Assembly: GCA_026018925.1 (NCBI GenBank)
Contig: JAKSZU010000016.1
Coordinates: 32,545,377 to 32,609,376, forward strand
Direction: 5' to 3'
Origin: Tupaia tana
Lineage: Eukaryota; Chordata; Mammalia; Scandentia; Tupaiidae
DNA length: 64,000 nt
Each line of letters starts with the position of its first letter. Position 1 is the first letter of the stretch. A model generated the notes under the pieces. That model was not told the origin of the DNA and searched no databases. It saw only the letters and a list, made by a program, of their open reading frames with translations. This document shows, piece by piece, positions 29,355 to 40,318 of this stretch. Position numbers and translations under genes: made by a program.

Positions 29355-29538
29355 TGGTACCAGTAGGTGGCGTGGTGGTTAAAGCGCTGGACACTCCCAC
29401 ATGGGGGACCATAGTTCGAGTCCCAGACCTGGTGGCTTGCTGTCTCACTTTCCCTCTCTCTCTCTGTCTTTCTCTGGTCAAATTAAAATAAATGAATGAA
29501 TAAATAAAATTAAAGAAAAAATAATTCTTAAAAAAAAT
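29355..29538 (+). mobile_element. SINE-A
   Basis: B box agttcgagtccc; tail aaataaaattaaag. Confidence 0.87.
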
Positions 29539-29539
29539 T

Positions 29540-30493
29540 ACCCAATAGACTTGGCCCATCTGAAAAAGAGTTAACAAAAATAATAGTAAGTTCTTACAGC
29601 ATATAAGCACCAATATGTATTCAGACAGTCAGGTAATTTTTACTTCGGCTTTACTGGATCTTTGGAGTCACTTATACCTTCTTTGATTAGAATTAGGCTG
29701 AAGAAAAGATGCCACTTTATGGTATTAAATGATCCTTTAAAGCGTGTAAGTGATTTGCCTAACACCTCATGCCAGGAAATACTAAAATAACCTCTGATAC
29801 TTACTTCATTTTTATTCTACTGAATGAGATGCTTTTTAATTCCGATCATTTAGTTGTTTCTTTGGATGGATTAATCCTAAGAAAATGGGTTTAATTTTTA
29901 GTAATTTAATAATCCAGTAATTTAAAAGTAATGTAAATAAACAAATATAAACCTGTGACCAAGATCTGACCCGAGTTAGTAGTCTAGTTTTTCTCAAACA
30001 TAAGGCTTGCATAAGACATGTATATTTAATTGGCTTAGTGACAACTGTGAAGATTGATACTTGGGAAGAGCTTTGAACATAGCATATGAAAGTCCTGAAG
30101 ATGATTAATATAACTCACAAATAGCCCTTTAAGACTGCAGCTGAGATTTAAGCTGAATGCCAATACTCTATTCAAAACCAAGTACTGAGCAAGTACCAAT
30201 CAGTTACAAAGGGCTCTGCAGAATAAACAAGTGTAAGTCATTGTCAACTTGCTGTCTCTCACTGCTGAGAGTCATACTACTCTCAGAAACTAGTGAGGAG
30301 ATAGACAGTGGAATAATTATTCCTTTCTAACCATTTCTGTTCATTCAATTCCTTCATTGGAAATCTAAAATGGATTATTTGTTTATAATTAAAAATTAAT
30401 TATCTAGAGAAGGTATATTTCTGATCTCAAAAGTGAGACATATGAATAATTATTAATAAGATTACATTTATAAACAATTTCAAAATACCAGCT
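29540..30493. other. Intergenic, nothing recognised
   Basis: About 950 bases without SINE or L1, the longest such gap between the two genes. A weak MIR-like phrase (gtgtaagtgatttgcctaac) lies near 29742. Confidence 0.45.
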
Positions 30494-30506
30494 ACTAATA
30501 GGTTTT

Positions 30507-30768
30507 TTTTTTTTTTTTTTTTGAAGAGGTTTTTTGCTATAGGGCACATGTGCTCGCCAGAAAGACAGAGACAGAGAGACAGAAAGCTAGAAATCACTCC
30601 CCCAGGGGGGATGGCCATGCTGCAATCCCTTCTCCATTCTCCTCTCGGGATCTTGGGCACGCACGCACACACTCCTGGCATGAGTTTAAGCCACCGGGTC
30701 TGGGACTCAGACCGTTTTTGACTACGTGGGAGGCCAGCAACATAGCCATTACGCCAACTGCTGATCCC
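30507..30768 (-). mobile_element. SINE-B, A58 subfamily
   Basis: TSD actaataggtttt (30494-30506, 30769-30781). Confidence 0.92.
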
Positions 30769-30959
30769 ACTAATAGGTTTTGATAGTTTGAATTACATAT
30801 ATGTATTTGATTTTAAATCACATTTTTGTAGGACTTTGCTACTCAATATCCTGCATATAAATATACAGCTCAAGGTTTTCATCATTATTTTATAACAACT
30901 GAGCACACATAAAATAGTATGAATCACACTGCACAAATATCTAAAGAGAGAAGTTCATT

Positions 30960-31166
30960 TTTTTTAGTTTATAAAGAATGATTTATTTAATTTCATTCAT
31001 CATCATTATTATTGCTTTAAAATTTTGCTCCAGGGCATGTATGCTCATCAGAGAGAAAAAGAGGGAGAGAAAGAAAGTGAGAAAGCATGTTGCCAGTTCT
31101 GGGACTCAAATGGTGTCAGCCATGTGGGAGTCCAGCACCCTAACCACCGTACCATCTGCTAGCCCC
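30960..31166 (-). mobile_element. SINE-A2
   Basis: tgctccagggcatgtatgct 3' end; flanks agagagaagtt / agacagaagtt. Confidence 0.8.
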
Positions 31167-31199
31167 AAGACAGAAGTTTTAAAGTACAGTTATTTTTAA

Positions 31200-31474
31200 T
31201 TTAATTAAATTAATTAATTATTTATTTAGAGAGAGATTTTTGCTATAGAACACGTGTGCTCCCTGGAGAGACAGAGAAACAGAAAGCAAGAAATCCCCCC
31301 TGCCCCCAGGGGGAGGATGACCACACCACAATCCCTTCTTCATTCTCCTTTTGGGATTTTGGGCATGCACACACTTGCACCTGGCATGAGTTTCAAGCCA
31401 CTAGGTCTGGGACTCAAACCATGGTTGACGATGTGGGAGTCCAGCGCCTTAACCACTATGCCACCTGCTGGTTC
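31200..31474 (-). mobile_element. SINE-B
   Basis: Head ccactatgccacctgctggt; A/T-rich tail taattaaattaattaattat. Confidence 0.87.
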
Positions 31475-31495
31475 CTCTTTCAAACAATTTTTAAA

Positions 31496-32022
31496 GACCA
31501 GCCCCATAGACTAGTGGTTAAGGAAGCTGGATCCCATATGGCTGACTGTAGTTCAAATCCTGACTCCAGCAGCTTGCAAAACACACTAGAAGGAACCAGC
31601 AGGTGGCATCATGGTTACCATCACTGGACTCCTATGTAGCTGACCACAGTTTGAATCCCAGACCTGGTGACTTAAAACCCACACCAGACACATGCACGTG
31701 CACACTCAAAATCCTGAGAGGAGAAAGGAGTTGGGCTTGTGGTGTGGCTATCCCTCTTGGGGGGGGTGGTGGTGAATTCTCGCTTTGTGTCTCTCTGTCT
31801 CTCTCTCTCTGGTGAGTGCACACGCCCAATAACAAAAGTCTTTCTCTTAAAAAAAAGTACCACACTAGGCATGTGTTTGTACCTCACATTCTGACAAGAT
31901 GGAGAAATGGAGACGAGACTGCAGCAGGACTGTATCCTATGACAGGGTGCCTTTCTGCCTCTCTCTTTGCCTTTCTCTGTCAGGTGAGTGTATCTGCTCT
32001 CTGGCAATTTAAAAAGAAATAT
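31496..32022 (+). mobile_element. Old SINE-B split by SINE-B
   Basis: Head half 31496-31588 and body half 31860-32022 (acattctgacaagatggaga). Confidence 0.68.
31590..31858 (+). mobile_element. SINE-B nested in old SINE-B
   Basis: Complete; cacactag(g) flanks both sides. Confidence 0.85.
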
Positions 32023-32218
32023 GATTTTTAAGGACAATGTCACAAATTTGGCTTTTGAAAATATGTGTATTTTAGAAACTGAGTTTTTGAGGAAAAGCAG
32101 AAACAAAAGAAAACAGAAACTCATAATGAATCAGACTTGCACATTAGCACCAAAATCCACTATGCTAATACAGATATAATAGTCACCTGACTGATTTACC
32201 TTTAAACTTGTCATTTAT

Positions 32219-32655
32219 GGGGTTGGCAGGTGGTGTGACAGTTAAGGTGCTGGACTCCCACGTGGCCTACCATGGGTTCAAGTCCTGAACTTGGTGGCTT
32301 GCTTTCTCACTTTCCCTCTCTCTCTGTCTCTCTCTCATCTATCTTTGGTCAAATTAAGAAATAAAGGGACCAGCAGATGATGTAATGGTTATGTCACTGG
32401 ACTCCCATGTAGTTGACCACGGTTTGAATCCTGGACCCAGCAGCTTAAAATCCATGCTGGGAACATGTGCGTGCATGCCCAAGATTCCAAGAGGAGAAGG
32501 GAGGAAAAGGGATTGCATCAAGGGGAATTCCCCTGGGGGGTGATTTATCACTTTCTGTCTCTGTCTCTCTGGTGAGTGCATGTGCCCTATTGCAACAATC
32601 TCTTTCTAAAAAAAAAAGGGAAGAAGAAATATTAAATAAAATTAAATTAGAAATT
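32219..32655 (+). mobile_element. SINE-A with SINE-B in its tail
   Basis: Body 32219-32365; tail resumes at about 32625 (aaatattaaataaaattaaa). Confidence 0.78.
32366..32620 (+). mobile_element. SINE-B nested in SINE-A tail
   Basis: Complete; flanks aagaaata / aagaaata. Confidence 0.86.
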
Positions 32656-33154
32656 TTTTAAAAAGTACCTAATCTCCTTTAAAAAATTGTCATTTATTAT
32701 TCTGCCTTATAAATGGCATTAGCCTTTTGTTAGGACAAAATTTACTATCTAATTTTGAAATTAATTCTGATACAAGGTTTAAACTATAAGTAGTATTACT
32801 ATTACAGGTTGTTTAAATATAAACAAACATTTCACAAAAAGTCCCAAAAGAGATTCTGTGTTCAAGATATGTTAAATTTATGTGAAACTTGATTCACAGA
32901 TGTGGGTTGGGGGTTTCCAGAGAATTTGGGACTATGATTCTCTCAGAATTTGCTTAATAACATTAACAGTGAGCCCAATTAGTCCCCTGAGGTAGTATCC
33001 AGAGTCATTTAAAATACATGAAGATTGTGATCTTGAAATAATTTCATAGAGGCAGGCTGTTATATGATTCTCATTTAATAAGCAGACATCCAGTTGTATG
33101 TTACTTAGGGAATGGTTGCGTGACTAGAATGAGGTTCATCAATTAAGGCCTTGT
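32656..33154. other. Intergenic, nothing recognised
   Basis: AT-rich sequence; no element seen. Confidence 0.5.
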
Positions 33155-33560
33155 AATGGTTAAATTTATGTGCCACCTTGACTGGGCCACAGATGCCTAT
33201 GTATTTGGACAAATATTATTCTGAATGTTTCTCTAAGGGCTGGATGGGGCTAACATTTAAATTGCTGCATATGAGTAAAGCAGATGGCCCTGTCTAATGT
33301 CAGTGGACCTTGTCCAATCAGCTGAAGACCCGAGTAGAACAAGAAGGTTCCCTCCCCAAGTAAGGGAGGATTCTCCAGCTGACTGCCTTCGGACTTCATC
33401 TGCAATACCAGCTCTTCCCGCCTGATGGAAGGCAGCTTTTCCTCGGGTCCATATCACTGGCTGTCCTGCAGATTTTCGACTTACCACCCTTCCTAATCAC
33501 ATGAGCCAATCTTTATAATAAGTCTCCTATTGGCTCTGTTTCTCTGAGAACTCTAATCTG
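33155..33560 (+). mobile_element. Old interspersed repeat, LTR-like, intergenic
   Basis: The order gttaaatttatgtgccacct tgactgggcc, ttaacatttaaattgctgca, cttgtccaatcagctgaaga, cacatgagccaatctttata and ggctctgtttctctgagaac is a known mammalian repeat arrangement. I cannot name the family with certainty. It lies about 500 bp beyond the ITIH2 3' end. Confidence 0.5.
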
Positions 33561-33965
33561 GGCCAACCGGACTAGATATGGGCTAAGACTATCGAGTCAT
33601 CACAGGTACTCAGCAAGGCTATTCTCACAGGGTTCTAATATAAATATCTACAAAGCAACTTCCTCTCTTCGTAGTCCACACTCTCATAACTGAATTTCCC
33701 ATAAGCTGATACTGTGAAATGCGCTCACTCTGCACGTTAAGGACCTCACATTCAACAACAGTCAAATCATCACTGTAAGTGCCAAGTGTAGGCCCCTACC
33801 TGGATGCCAGCTTGATTTGCCAGAGCAGTTTTCCCTCGCATCACCTTGATGTACACACCTCACCATCTGAAAATGCAACACCATCCTAAAACCTCTTTGC
33901 AAAATATTAATTTTTTTTAGACATACTAACAGACTTTTTTTCCCCCCCAATTACCATGGTATCTG
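33561..33965. other. Intergenic, downstream of ITIH2
   Basis: No repeat or frame recognised; poly-T/C tract at 33936-33950. Confidence 0.45.
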
Positions 33966-33966
33966 G

Positions 33967-33972
33967 TTTATT
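33967..33972 (-). promoter_or_regulatory. ITIH2 alternative poly(A) signal AATAAA
   Basis: Second AATAAA on the minus strand, about 86 bases beyond the stop. The poly-G/A tract at 33940-33953 (minus strand) follows. Confidence 0.4.
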
Positions 33973-34021
33973 TTTAATGATTTAAACTGAGGAATGACTG
34001 CAAAAGTGACAGAGGGAAATG

Positions 34022-34027
34022 TTTATT
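34022..34027 (-). promoter_or_regulatory. ITIH2 poly(A) signal AATAAA
   Basis: AATAAA on the minus strand 31 bases after the stop codon, followed by a T-poor stretch. A second AATAAA lies at 33967-33972. Either gives a short 3'UTR of roughly 50-110 bases, as I recall for human ITIH2. Confidence 0.6.
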
Positions 34028-34057
34028 TATACACATGCTTTCCAAAACTAGAAACCT

Positions 34058-34205
34058 TTAAGACCATCTGAGAAAGCTATAGAGCTGAGGCACAAAGTAA
34101 TCCTTGTAATGTCTGTCGATGAAACCTTTGCCACTGTTGTGCACAAACCAGCAGGGGACATCGGTTCCCAGCACGATATTCGTCCTGTAGTCTTTCTGTA
34201 TGCCT
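34058..34205 (-). CDS. ITIH2: ITIH2 terminal coding exon
   Basis: 148 bases after acceptor gctttccttgcag. It reads [48 protein letters not shown] and TAA (34058-34060). The last three residues differ from human (KRP by memory). Confidence 0.96.
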
Positions 34206-37200
34206 CTGCAAGGAAAGCCAGATGTATGGTTAGGGACCAAACCAAGGCATGGCCTGCAGGGCATATTTGGAAATGAGACACCTCTTTTCCTAGGCTCTTC
34301 TTTGTGTCCTTTCTGTCCCTATATCTGCCCATCCCCACCTGTCCCTGCTCCTCCAGTCGTATAAAACATTAGACCCTGGGCAATGGTGTTGGAAGGACAG
34401 AGAATAAGTGGTATGTCCTTAGTAATTAAAATAACCCTCATAGAGGCTGACCCATCTTGCTTACTAGCAAGGTAAAGAGCATCAAAGAACTCAAATGGAA
34501 AGAAGGTAGGAGCAAAACTCCAAAGTATTGTAGGCGAACTTCACACATAACCTGAAGAGTGAATCTGAGGTGCCTCTTATGTTACCCTTGTAGGTGAGTG
34601 AGGACAGTGCCAACTGTTTCTGAGAAAATTCATGTCCTCCACTTGAAGGACAAAGAAGCTAATGCTTTGAAAATGTATCTAGCATATTGCTATTAGTGAG
34701 CCTTAAAAATACAGTCCTCCCTCAGTAGGGGCTTGGGGGAGTGGTTCTGGAATTCACTGTGGATACCAAAATACCATTTCTGTCAAATGGTCTAGTATTT
34801 GCATGTAACCTACACATATCATCTTGCATATTTTAAATCATCTCTACATTACTTGTAAGTTATCTTTTTTTTTTCTTTTTCCCTTAGGAGGTTTTTGCCT
34901 TAGGGCACATGTGCTCACTGGAGAGAGGTAGAGACAGAGACAGAGAGAGGGAAAGTGAGAAATCATCCCCCAGGGTGGATGGCCATGCTGGAATCTCTTC
35001 TCCTCCATTCTCTTCCAAGGATCTGGGGCACATACACACACGTGCCCAGCCTGATTTCCAAGCCACTGGGTCCAGGACTCAAACTGTAGTCAGCCATGTG
35101 GGAGTCCAGAGATGTAACTGCTACACCATCTGCTCGTCCCACTTATAAGTGATCTTACCACCAAATATAAGTGACAAGGAAAGGTACAGATAAAACTCTT
35201 TAGTATCTCTGTTTTAGGGAGCCACCTCTTCCCCCATTTTATAACAATAGACACAGACTAGCTGCATCCGAGTGTGGTTGAGTCTCTAGAACCTACAGAT
35301 AACAGACAGCACACAGTAGTATATAATTATGCATAGCCCACAGATCAGCTCAATTTTAACTCATGCATCATAAAATGTTTGTACTAGGGATCAGCAGTTA
35401 GCATAATGGGTATGTCGCTGGACTCCCATGTAGTTGACCGTGGTTTGAGTCCCGGACCCGGTGGCTTAAACTCACACAGGGCTCATGTGCGTGTGTGCCC
35501 AAAATCCAGAGAGAAGAATGGAGGAGAAGGGATTGCAGTGTGGCCATCCACCCCGGGGAGTGATTTCTCGCTTTCTGTCTCTCTGTCTGTCTCTGTCTGT
35601 CTGGCGAGCGCACGCACTCTATTGCAAAAACCTCTCCAAAAAAAAAAAAAAAGAAAAAAAAAGATGTTTGTACTAGATGAAATTGAAGCCCAACATTTGC
35701 CTGTTGTCACTGGGCTATAATAGATGCTTTCTCGTCAGCCTCAGGTAACTTACTATCACTGCTATGAACTCTTGTTCATTTCTTCTATAAGACATATTTG
35801 CTGATGCTCATTGTAACTCATAGCTCTCTACCTGGTAAATCAATGCTATTGACTGGTATACTCACCAAGAATCTATTGTTTTAGTTCACAAATCTAGTTT
35901 TGTGTGGCATTTATTATTTTAATTTTATGGTGTAATTATTACTATAATGCTATAGTTTAATTAAGTATGTGGGAGCCATTTCTAATAAAGAAAAGTTGGT
36001 TGCTTTGTAAAAAGTCTAAAAAGGCAAAAAAAAAATGTTTTAAAAAGATATCAGAGTAGCCATGAGTGAAGCAATTGTAAAAGACTGGGAAAAATTATAA
36101 GGATTTATGAGAATTTTACACTCAGAATGGTTTACAAGTGTATATGATTTGAATGTATCCCCCAGAAATTCATCCATTGGAGTTTGGAGAGCCCTTTTAA
36201 CCATGCTGAGAGGACTTAATCTAACTATGGTGTTGAAAGGTGGGTCTTTGAAAAGTGATTACTCCTGGTGGCATTATAAGATGAGCATACACCCACATAT
36301 GCATGCTCTGTCCCTGCTGTCTTGCCATATGATGTCTTGTGCCACCTCTGGACTCTGCCAGGGGATCCTCAACAAGAAGACCCTCTGCAGATATGGCCCT
36401 TTGACCTTAGACCTTCAGAACCATGAGCTGAATAATCTCTGTTCTTCGATCAACTTGTCTCAGGTATTTTTGTTATTAGCAGCAGAGAACGAACTAAACA
36501 AATCTAAATTCTCACTTCGGCATTAAGCATATGATTATGGCTTGTGTAAAAAAAAAGCTACATCAAAAAGCATTCGATGGGGGTGGCAGGTGGTGTAGTG
36601 GTTAAGGTGCTGGACTCCCACGTGGCTGACTGGGGTTTGAGTCTTGGACCCTGCAGCTTGAAACTCATGCTGGGCACGTGTGCATGTGTGCCCAAAATCC
36701 CTAGTGGAGAATGGAGGAGAAGAGATTGTGGTGTGGCCATCCTGCCTGGAAGATGATTTCTTCCTTTCTGTCTCTCTGTCTCTGTCTCTCCAGCAAGCAT
36801 ACATGCCCTTTAGCAAAAATCTCTCTTTCTCTCAAAAACAAAAAAAGCATTTAGCAGCTCCATATTCAAAAATAAGGCTCTAGCCTTACATTAAAAACAC
36901 ACTCTCTCTCCTTTGATTATCCTTTTCAACTACCTAACTTGTAAACATAGGGCATCTAATGTATGAAAATGAGAACAGTGTATTGATTTTGGCATTTGAT
37001 GACACATAGCTATGTATCTGTCACTATATGCCGTGAAGACGGGTTATCTGAAGTGCCCTTATGCACATGGTGTATATGTCTATTCCTGAGGAGCTGCTTA
37101 GAGGTTGTGCTCACAGCAGCTTTTCTTGCTTTTCTATTTCTCTGCGCGAGCCTAATCCTAACAAGAACCTCTTTCATGACTGTCTCATACATTCTAGACT

Positions 37201-40200
37201 TACCTGGTGACAGTCAGCTTCTGTCCTTTCACTTCCATGCTTGCCTCTGGCTTCTTGGGGTCCTTTCCTGGTCTCTCATTGAAGATGCGTATCTTTGGCT
37301 CATTCATGAACTGGCCTAGTGTAACAAGTGCAGACATTTATGGACACATAATTCAAGGTTAATCAAAGGAAAGGCTTGTCCTATGGTCCAGGGAGCATTG
37401 TGGTTCTCCCTCTAAATTTCTAGGCTAGAAAGTGTAGAAAGAAAAAAGGAGAAATAATGGGAGGGAGGGAGTCCTCCCTGAAAGCAAATTTCATCCTGTT
37501 CTTCATGATTATTTTATATAGGAAGTTGATCTACTGGACCAAACTAAACTGAGCATCCTGATGGTGGGAGGGTGAGGTTAGTACTTAAGAGCCCAGCTAC
37601 AGTCACAGGAACGAGATTCATTTGTGATGTCATAGGCTTACATTTGAACCCTTTTTTTTTTTTTTTTTTTTGAGAGAGAGAATTTTGTTATAGGGCATGT
37701 GCACTTGCCAGAGAGAGAAAGAAAGTGAGAAATCACCCTCCAGGGGGGATGACCACACTACAATCCCTTCTCTTCCATTCTCCTCCTGGGATCTTGGGCA
37801 TGCACGGATACATGCCCAGCATGAGTTTTAAGCTGCTGGGCCTGGGGTTCCAACCACAATTGGCTATGTGGGAATCCAGCAACATAACCATTACATCATC
37901 AGCTGGTCTCAAATTTGAACCCTTCTTAATACTGGGAACAATTCCCCAGGATGTTCTGCTTATCATCACAGACTTCCTAAACCAGTTAACCTCTCTGCAA
38001 TTAGTAAAAGATTCTCATATAAAACTTAACGTTTAGGTACCAGCAGTTAGCGTAATGGCTACGTCGCTGGACTCCCACGTGGTTGACCGCAGTTCGCGTC
38101 CCGGACCCGGTGGCTTAAAACTCACACCAGGCGTGTGTGCGTGCGTGCCCAAGATCCCGAGAGGAGAATGGAGGAGAAGGGATTGCGGCATGGCCACCCC
38201 CCTGGGGGGTGATTTTTCGCTTTCTGTCTCTCTGTCTCTCTCTGTCTGTCTGGCGAGTGCATGTGCCCTACAGCAAAAACCTCTAAACAAACAAACAAAC
38301 AAACAAAACCGTAACATTTACCTGTCCCTTCTCTTAACTTTTCCAGTTAGTTATGCTGAAATCTTGTCTGGAAAACCATGGAAACCCATGTCTAGGTCAA
38401 ATGACCTGGCTATCCATTTCTGGGTCATTATACTGCTATGTTAGTCCTCTGTATTCTTGAGTCCACACCTGTCACTTTTCCACTCCTAACAGCCATTGTC
38501 AAGAGTCCAAAAGACCTGGAGTAGTCCCACATTTCCCAGATGACCAATAAACACTTTACCTATGAGTCCGTGTACATTCGGTGAAAACTTGTTTGTGGAG
38601 GGAATGTAGATTCCCAGAAAGTCTACATTGATTGGATGCTTCTTCCAAACACGATGAAGTAAAACAGAAAAGGACATATTTTTATCTAGAGTGACAGTCA
38701 CAGTTTTTTCTTTCTTCACTGAGACAAGCACCCTAAGTGTGAAAGTCAAAATAGAATTAGACAATACCAGGACAGATTTTGTGAAAAGTCATTCCTCTTA
38801 CTCTTACATGAACTCTCCATTCCTCCCAGTACAGTTTCACTAGTTTTCTAAGAGCTTCACAGTGTTTGTGCTATGGAATGTTATTTAAATTCTCAGCTCT
38901 AAAATTCTGTCTCTTTATGAGTTTGTACAATAGATAAGCCAATTAACAGATACTACTTGGGAAGACACTACGTATCAGACACAGTGTTTGGAGTGGATGC
39001 TGACATAGAGCCAATTATGGATTTCTACTGATGGATTCATTCATTGATCCAACACGTATGCATTGAGCATGCTCTGTGTGCCATGCACGAGGCTAGGCCT
39101 GGAGACACCGTGGTGACCAAAAGCACAGCTCCTGCTGCCAGAATAGGAGAGTGGGTAAGAACAATTTTCTGAGTGGGTAAAAACAATATAAGCCTCAGCC
39201 TCCTTATATCTGAAATGAAAATGTTAAGTTCTATGTTGTCACTGATGTCTGGATTTACTTCTGCAGTCTGTGCTGAGGATAGACCTTGATTCAGACTGGG
39301 TGACACTTGCCTCTGGTTAACAATGTGAGCTGTGTCAGACCAGGACAAGGTGGATGTCCGAGAACCATGGCTCAGGGTGATGGTCTCAGTGCTGATTTCT
39401 ATTTTCACGTCTTCACTTTGGAAGTAAAATCCCAATTTTCCAAAATAGGTGCTTAGTTTTCCATTTTTGGGCTTCTTGGCACCAATGAGTTGTCCATTGA
39501 CTAAAATTCCTACAGCAGAGAAAAAATGATTTTCCCTCTTGTGCATCACTTGTTTTTTTTTTTTTTTAAATTTTACAATAAGGAAATATTATTATTTTGC
39601 TTTAGATTTTTCATAACTGTTTTCTTTGTAACTCTCATTTTATAACTGACATGCTTTATTATAGTTTAAATAAATTCTTTCACAATAAGATGGCCAGTTC
39701 ATATGCAGAGTGATTGTATATATTGTGCTATAATTGTCAAATACTTAGGAATAGATGAATAATTTGATTTCTCAGTAATATCAAATTTCAAAAAACACAG
39801 AACTTCCGTCATTTGTTTTTATTTTACCTGATTCTGGATCAGAAACCAGGTTGAGGATTTTTCCAGGTTCTGAGTCAATATTGAAACAAATATTCTCTTG
39901 ACTTTTTGGTAGGTAGATGATGAAATGCGGATCATTTTCAACTGGAAGAAATACAAAGACAATGAAAGCCCAGTCATAAAAAGGAAGATGATTTTGAACA
40001 GTATTTTATTCTGGAGCACCTTTAACTTCACCAGAACGAATATTTATTGTGCTGCTACTATAGATAGCTAACGTTCTAGGTATTGGGGGCCCAATAGTTC
40101 TTTTTGTCCCTTCGTCATGGAGCTACCAGCAGAGCTTTATGTTATTTTACAAAGATAGTGGTGTTTATTCTGAAGCTATCATGTTTACTAGGCTAGATGC

Positions 40201-40263
40201 TAGAAATTAAAAAAAAAAAAAAATGAAAGAAAGGCACAAAGAACAAGAAATATATACCAGGAA

Positions 40264-40318
<55 letters not shown>

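Noticed and set aside
36107-36526. 139-codon frame as a gene
   Set aside because: It coincides with a MaLR-type LTR and has no similarity to a known protein by eye.
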